A DNA stretch of 34,749 bases from Nitrososphaerales archaeon (GTDB lineage Archaea > Thermoproteota > Nitrososphaeria > Nitrososphaerales > CADDZS01), in the NCBI GenBank assembly GCA_030041355.1, contig JASHNZ010000079.1:1-34749 (forward strand), given 5' to 3'. The notes below the pieces were generated by a model. It made no database searches and was not told where the DNA came from. It worked only from the letters and a program-made list of their open reading frames with translations. Positions 31,748 through 34,749 of this stretch are shown piece after piece. Position numbers and translations under genes: made by a program. How positions within the stretch are numbered: the stretch's first letter is position 1; each line of letters opens with the position of its first letter.

Positions 31748-33319
31748 ATGTTTCAAAATGAGAACACGTTTAGCAAAATGAAGGGTGACGGCAGGGAAGA
31801 AGAATTCCATCGACGCTATGAAGAAGGTATTAGGTCGGCAAGACAAGAATTTGGCAAGACCTATCCGATGGTTATCGGCGGCAAGGAAGTCAAATCTAAC
31901 GATGGAGTATTCGAGGATACCTCACCTTCGGACACGAAATTGGTTCTGGGGTATTTTCAAAAAGGATCCCGAGAAGACGCAAAGCGCGCAATTGAATCAG
32001 CCCTACAGGCCTTCGAATCGTGGTCTAAAGTAAATTATGCAGAGCGAGTAGGGTTATTCAGAAAGAGTGCGGACTTGATGTCTGCAAAAAAATTCGAGCT
32101 GGCTGCGGAAATGTCCTTTGAAAACGGGAAAAATCGCTTTGAAGCCATTGCTGATGTGGACGAGGCGATCGACTTTCTCAGATTCTACTCTCAACAGCTG
32201 GAGTACAATAAAGGCTTTGAAAGACAGATGGGAAGCCTTCTTCCAGGAGAACGCGCAAAATCGGTTCTGAGGCCGTACGGTGTCTGGAGTGTGATCGCGC
32301 CATTCAATTTTCCTCTAGCGATTGCAACCGGAATGACTTCCGGAGCATTGATTACCGGAAACACTGTTGTCCTGAAGCCTGCTTCAGATACTCCTCTAAT
32401 GAGCTACGAGTTGTTCAAAATTTTTGAAAGGTCGGGTCTGCCCTCTGGCGTTCTAAGCTATGTTACAGGGCCTGGATCTACGGCTGGGGCTGAGTTGGTC
32501 GAAAATAAGGACATCTCAGGAGTGGTCTTTACCGGATCCTGGGACGTGGGCTCGAGATCGATAGTGGATTTTGAAGAGAAATCTCCGCGACCATTTATTG
32601 CAGAAATGGGAGGAAAGAACGCAACCATAGTTACTGCAAAGGCAGATCTCTCAAAGGCGACAGAAGGAATAGTCCGAGGGGCATTTGGATTTGGTGGACA
32701 AAAGTGTAGCGCGTGTTCGCGGGTCTATGTCGATAATTCGATCAAAGACCAATTTGTGCGGAAGCTTTCTGAGAAAGTCTCTCAACTTAAGGTAGGCGAC
32801 CCGACAGAACGGGACACATTCTTAGGCCCGCTGATCAATGAAAAGGCATACAAGAACTACCAAGGTTATGTGGAGGAGGCGCGCTCCCGCGGAAAGGTCT
32901 TGGTTGGAGGAGGAGTGGTGAATGACGGTTCCTACCCTAACGGCTACTATGTCAAACCAACTCTAGTTGTTGATTTACCAGAGAATGACAGGCTGGTAAA
33001 AACCGAGCTGTTCGTCCCCATACTAGTAATAGAGCCCTTCAATAATCTTGAAGATGCAATCGAGAAAATGAATGATGTTGATTATGGATTAACTGGTGGG
33101 ATTTTCTCGGAGGACAAAAACGAAGTGGATCAATTCTTTTCAAAAGCCCAGGCCGGAGTGTTGTATGCGAATCGAACAGCTGGCTCCACGACCGGAGCCG
33201 TGGTGGGGGTTCAACCCTTCGTCGGATGGAAGCACAGCGGCTCTAGCGGAAAAGGTGCGGGCGGCCCCTACTACCTACAACAGTTTCTGAGAGAGCAAAG
33301 TCAGACACACTACGATTAG
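31748..33319 (+). CDS. Aldehyde dehydrogenase, L-glutamate gamma-semialdehyde (P5C) dehydrogenase-like
   Basis: 523 residues. It has the NAD-binding ALDH core VIAPFNFPLAIATGM, VVLKPASDTPLMS, FTGSWDVG (the Gly-x4-Gly motif), catalytic Glu286 (IAEMGGKNATIV) and catalytic Cys320 (GFGGQKCSACSRVYVD). FVPILVIEPF and HSGSSGKGAGGPYYLQQF appear near the end. QKCSACSR and the GPYYLQQF ending are typical of P5C dehydrogenases (PruA/RocA), which oxidise glutamate semialdehyde to glutamate in proline use. The N-terminal ~40 residues are less conserved. No proline dehydrogenase adjoins it, and the substrate is partly uncertain because other ALDHs share this look. Divergent from the homocitrate-synthase-like gene. 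Confidence 0.85.
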   Translation: MFQNENTFSKMKGDGREEEFHRRYEEGIRSARQEFGKTYPMVIGGKEVKSNDGVFEDTSPSDTKLVLGYFQKGSREDAKRAIESALQAFESWSKVNYAERVGLFRKSADLMSAKKFELAAEMSFENGKNRFEAIADVDEAIDFLRFYSQQLEYNKGFERQMGSLLPGERAKSVLRPYGVWSVIAPFNFPLAIATGMTSGALITGNTVVLKPASDTPLMSYELFKIFERSGLPSGVLSYVTGPGSTAGAELVENKDISGVVFTGSWDVGSRSIVDFEEKSPRPFIAEMGGKNATIVTAKADLSKATEGIVRGAFGFGGQKCSACSRVYVDNSIKDQFVRKLSEKVSQLKVGDPTERDTFLGPLINEKAYKNYQGYVEEARSRGKVLVGGGVVNDGSYPNGYYVKPTLVVDLPENDRLVKTELFVPILVIEPFNNLEDAIEKMNDVDYGLTGGIFSEDKNEVDQFFSKAQAGVLYANRTAGSTTGAVVGVQPFVGWKHSGSSGKGAGGPYYLQQFLREQSQTHYD

Positions 33320-33511
33320 AGAGTATTCCAGCTAGTGCGCGGCTTCGAGAAAGCTCTAGACTCCACGAAAGGCGGCCAGGGCAAAAAGAGCACATAACGC
33401 TTGGATCAAAACTTTGTGATTGACACGAAGAACCCGCTAGAAAGTTAGGAATTCGCTAGTGCCCGCGAAGGAAAGAGAGTTCCGATCAGCTTTTGGTGAA
33501 TCAAGAAAAGC

Positions 33512-33853
33512 TTAGCTTCGTTCGATGTTTGTCACTCGTAACCTGAAGACGAGTGTTTTCCCAGCCATTGGATGTTTTCCGCTCTTACCGTAGGCTTTCT
33601 CAGGCGGGATTGTGACTTCTTTTTCCTCATTTATGGCCATACCGAGCAAAGCCTCTTCAAAGCCGGCAATTACTTGCCCGGCACCGAGCTTCACCTGAAT
33701 GGGCTTGTAGTCTCTCGCGCGATTGTAAAGTCCAGTGTTTTTGGCCTCCGACTCCATAGAAGTGTCGAAAGCTCTGCCCCCGACATATTTTCCGACGTAA
33801 TGTACTGAAACCGTGTCACCTTTCTGTGCCCTAATGTTCGACTGGGCGCTCAT
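33512..33853 (-). CDS. FKBP-type peptidyl-prolyl isomerase (short)
   Basis: 113 residues, a complete minimal FKBP domain: GDTVSVHYVGKYVGGRAFDT (start of the beta sheet), VKLGAGQVIAGFEEALLGMA (the conserved active-site loop and helix), EEKEVTIPPEKAYGKSGKHP, then VFRLRVTNIE. Unlike many archaeal FKBPs it has no long insert-in-flap domain, so it is eukaryote-like in size. It catalyses proline cis-trans isomerisation and may act as a chaperone. It starts MSAQSNIRAQ with ATG. It lies alone between the ALDH and the CDF transporter genes. Confidence 0.94.
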   Translation of the reverse strand: MSAQSNIRAQKGDTVSVHYVGKYVGGRAFDTSMESEAKNTGLYNRARDYKPIQVKLGAGQVIAGFEEALLGMAINEEKEVTIPPEKAYGKSGKHPMAGKTLVFRLRVTNIERS

Positions 33854-34003
33854 GGAAGAACTCTTGAATCTCGATGGTAGAAAAAGAAACCGCTCTTACA
33901 ACAAGGGAGGACTCTATTGAGTACTCACACTTTGGAGAATTACAAACAAAGAGTCTAAAACAAAGCCTCTGCCCACAAACTGCACGAGGGTACCAGTGGT
34001 TAC

Positions 34004-34749
34004 TTAGCCCAGGTGGCCGTGTCTTGGCACACAACATACGTCCTCAAGCTGGATCGTAGCATGCTGCACCCCATAGGACTGCGTAAGCTTTGCCTCAAGC
34101 GCATTCATCGTCTCTATGCGTTGTGCCTTGCCTTTGTCATTCAAACATGCATGAAGTGTTGCGATTGTGATATGCGAACAGATCTTCCAAACGTGAAGAT
34201 CATGAACATCAGAGACTCCATTTACTTTCTCAAGATCTGATTCTAGCGCTGTCATGTTCTTCACCGGTGAACCTTCCAACATGATTGAGAGGCCTGCCCA
34301 TGTCGTAATTGCAGCAGAGCGCAAGACTATGAGCCCAATGAAAATTGCCACGAGCGGATCAAAGTAATAATAGTGTGTAAAGTAAACGGCGATTGCTCCT
34401 ATTATCACTGCAGCTGAGGAAAATGCATCTCCAAGGATATGAGTTGAAGCACTCTTTACGTTAAGATCCTCGCCTAATATATACGGGACCGCACTGTTCG
34501 ACGAATTTGGATTCTTTTTCAAAAGCGTATGAGATATGCTGTTAATTGCCAGCGCTAGGGCAGCAACAGCTATCGTTCCAGCTACATTCAGGCTACTCGG
34601 AGAGATTATCTTCAGATAGGCATTGTACGCAATCAAACCCGTGATTACGAAAAGTGAAATTCCATTGGCAAGGCTAGCAAACACTTCCAGCCTGTGATAG
34701 CCGTATGTTAGACTTGAAGTCGGAGGTCTCGCTGAGACTACTATCGCGA
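34004..34749 (-). CDS. Cation diffusion facilitator (CDF) family metal transporter, 5' end beyond window
   Basis: The frame stays open to the end of the window, so the gene is cut at its 5' end. The part present starts within the usual GHGRLE-like loop (TYGYHRLEVFASLANG here). It continues with TM helices (about YLKIISPSSLNVAG onward), the second metal motif HILGD (H and D four apart) in helix V, and the cytoplasmic domain with VNGVSDVHDLHVWKICS. CDFs export Zn or other divalent cations using the proton gradient. The last segment has CCVPRHGHLG, a possible extra metal site. An internal GTG at 34684 gives a shorter frame but would lose the first helices. Confidence 0.88.
   Translation of the reverse strand, partial: AIVVSARPPTSSLTYGYHRLEVFASLANGISLFVITGLIAYNAYLKIISPSSLNVAGTIAVAALALAINSISHTLLKKNPNSSNSAVPYILGEDLNVKSASTHILGDAFSSAAVIIGAIAVYFTHYYYFDPLVAIFIGLIVLRSAAITTWAGLSIMLEGSPVKNMTALESDLEKVNGVSDVHDLHVWKICSHITIATLHACLNDKGKAQRIETMNALEAKLTQSYGVQHATIQLEDVCCVPRHGHLG

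Noticed and set aside
33874..34059. Plus-strand frame of 61 codons between FKBP and CDF genes
   Set aside because: Runs into the 3' end of the CDF gene antisense and shows no hydrophobic or motif pattern.
1..34749. CRISPR arrays, IS elements, prophage, integrase or rRNA genes
   Set aside because: None seen: no regular short direct repeats with spacers, no transposase or integrase motifs, and no rRNA-like stretches.

Overview
The window looks like a chromosomal segment of an archaeon. It encodes an archaeal-type DnaG primase, the ribosome-rescue factor Pelota, an archaeal TtuA/Ncs6-like tRNA thiolase, a short FKBP, an AN1 zinc-finger rhomboid and two F420-type oxidoreductases. Starts are often TTG or GTG, and AT-rich TATA-like boxes often lie about 25-45 bases ahead of genes. 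Moderate GC, oxygen-linked genes (Cox-type flavin and iron-sulfur subunits, VKOR, an SDH-like cytochrome) and the gene mix suggest a soil or aquatic member of the Nitrososphaeria (Thaumarchaeota) or a relative. No ammonia-oxidation or rRNA genes are present, so this placement is inference.

Layout. 1-660: no conventional gene; three decayed copies of a repeat and two possible small ORFs. 676-4751: methyltransferase and PolX (overlapping pair), a Q/E-rich unknown and an SDR, all on the minus strand. 4959-8760: mostly plus strand: SDH-like cytochrome b protein, a 59-residue two-TM protein, a frameshifted lipoyl carrier, an ArsC-type phosphatase, VKOR, and an AN1-rhomboid that probably starts at CTG. 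8794-11047: minus strand: tRNA-Pro, RNase Z, an unknown, and a PduO-type cobalamin adenosyltransferase. 11276-14266: plus-strand run purH, LLM oxidoreductase, PPOX/F420 protein. 14267-15006: long gap with a 49-residue helical ORF. 15007-18974: ABC exporter pair, EamA exporter, and a dihydrodipicolinate-reductase-like enzyme. 18981-21543: nucleotidyltransferase-fold protein, methyltransferase, zinc-ribbon membrane protein. 21721-28054: HtrA, TtuA, site-2 protease, Pelota, DnaG, which is a protein and RNA quality-control neighbourhood. 28376-30219: coxM-coxS-coxG without coxL. 30331-33319: homocitrate/isopropylmalate synthase-like gene divergent from a P5C-dehydrogenase-like ALDH. 33512 to the end: FKBP and a CDF transporter cut by the window edge.

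Most of the window is ordinary archaeal core plus metabolism. The parts most worth a second look are the decayed repeat family at the left end, small membrane proteins that standard length cut-offs miss, the frameshifted LbpA-like lipoyl carrier, the zinc-finger rhomboid with its non-AUG start, the unusual PurH active-site motif, and the Cox cluster lacking its catalytic subunit. I did not find a clear new defence system, CRISPR array, IS element or prophage.
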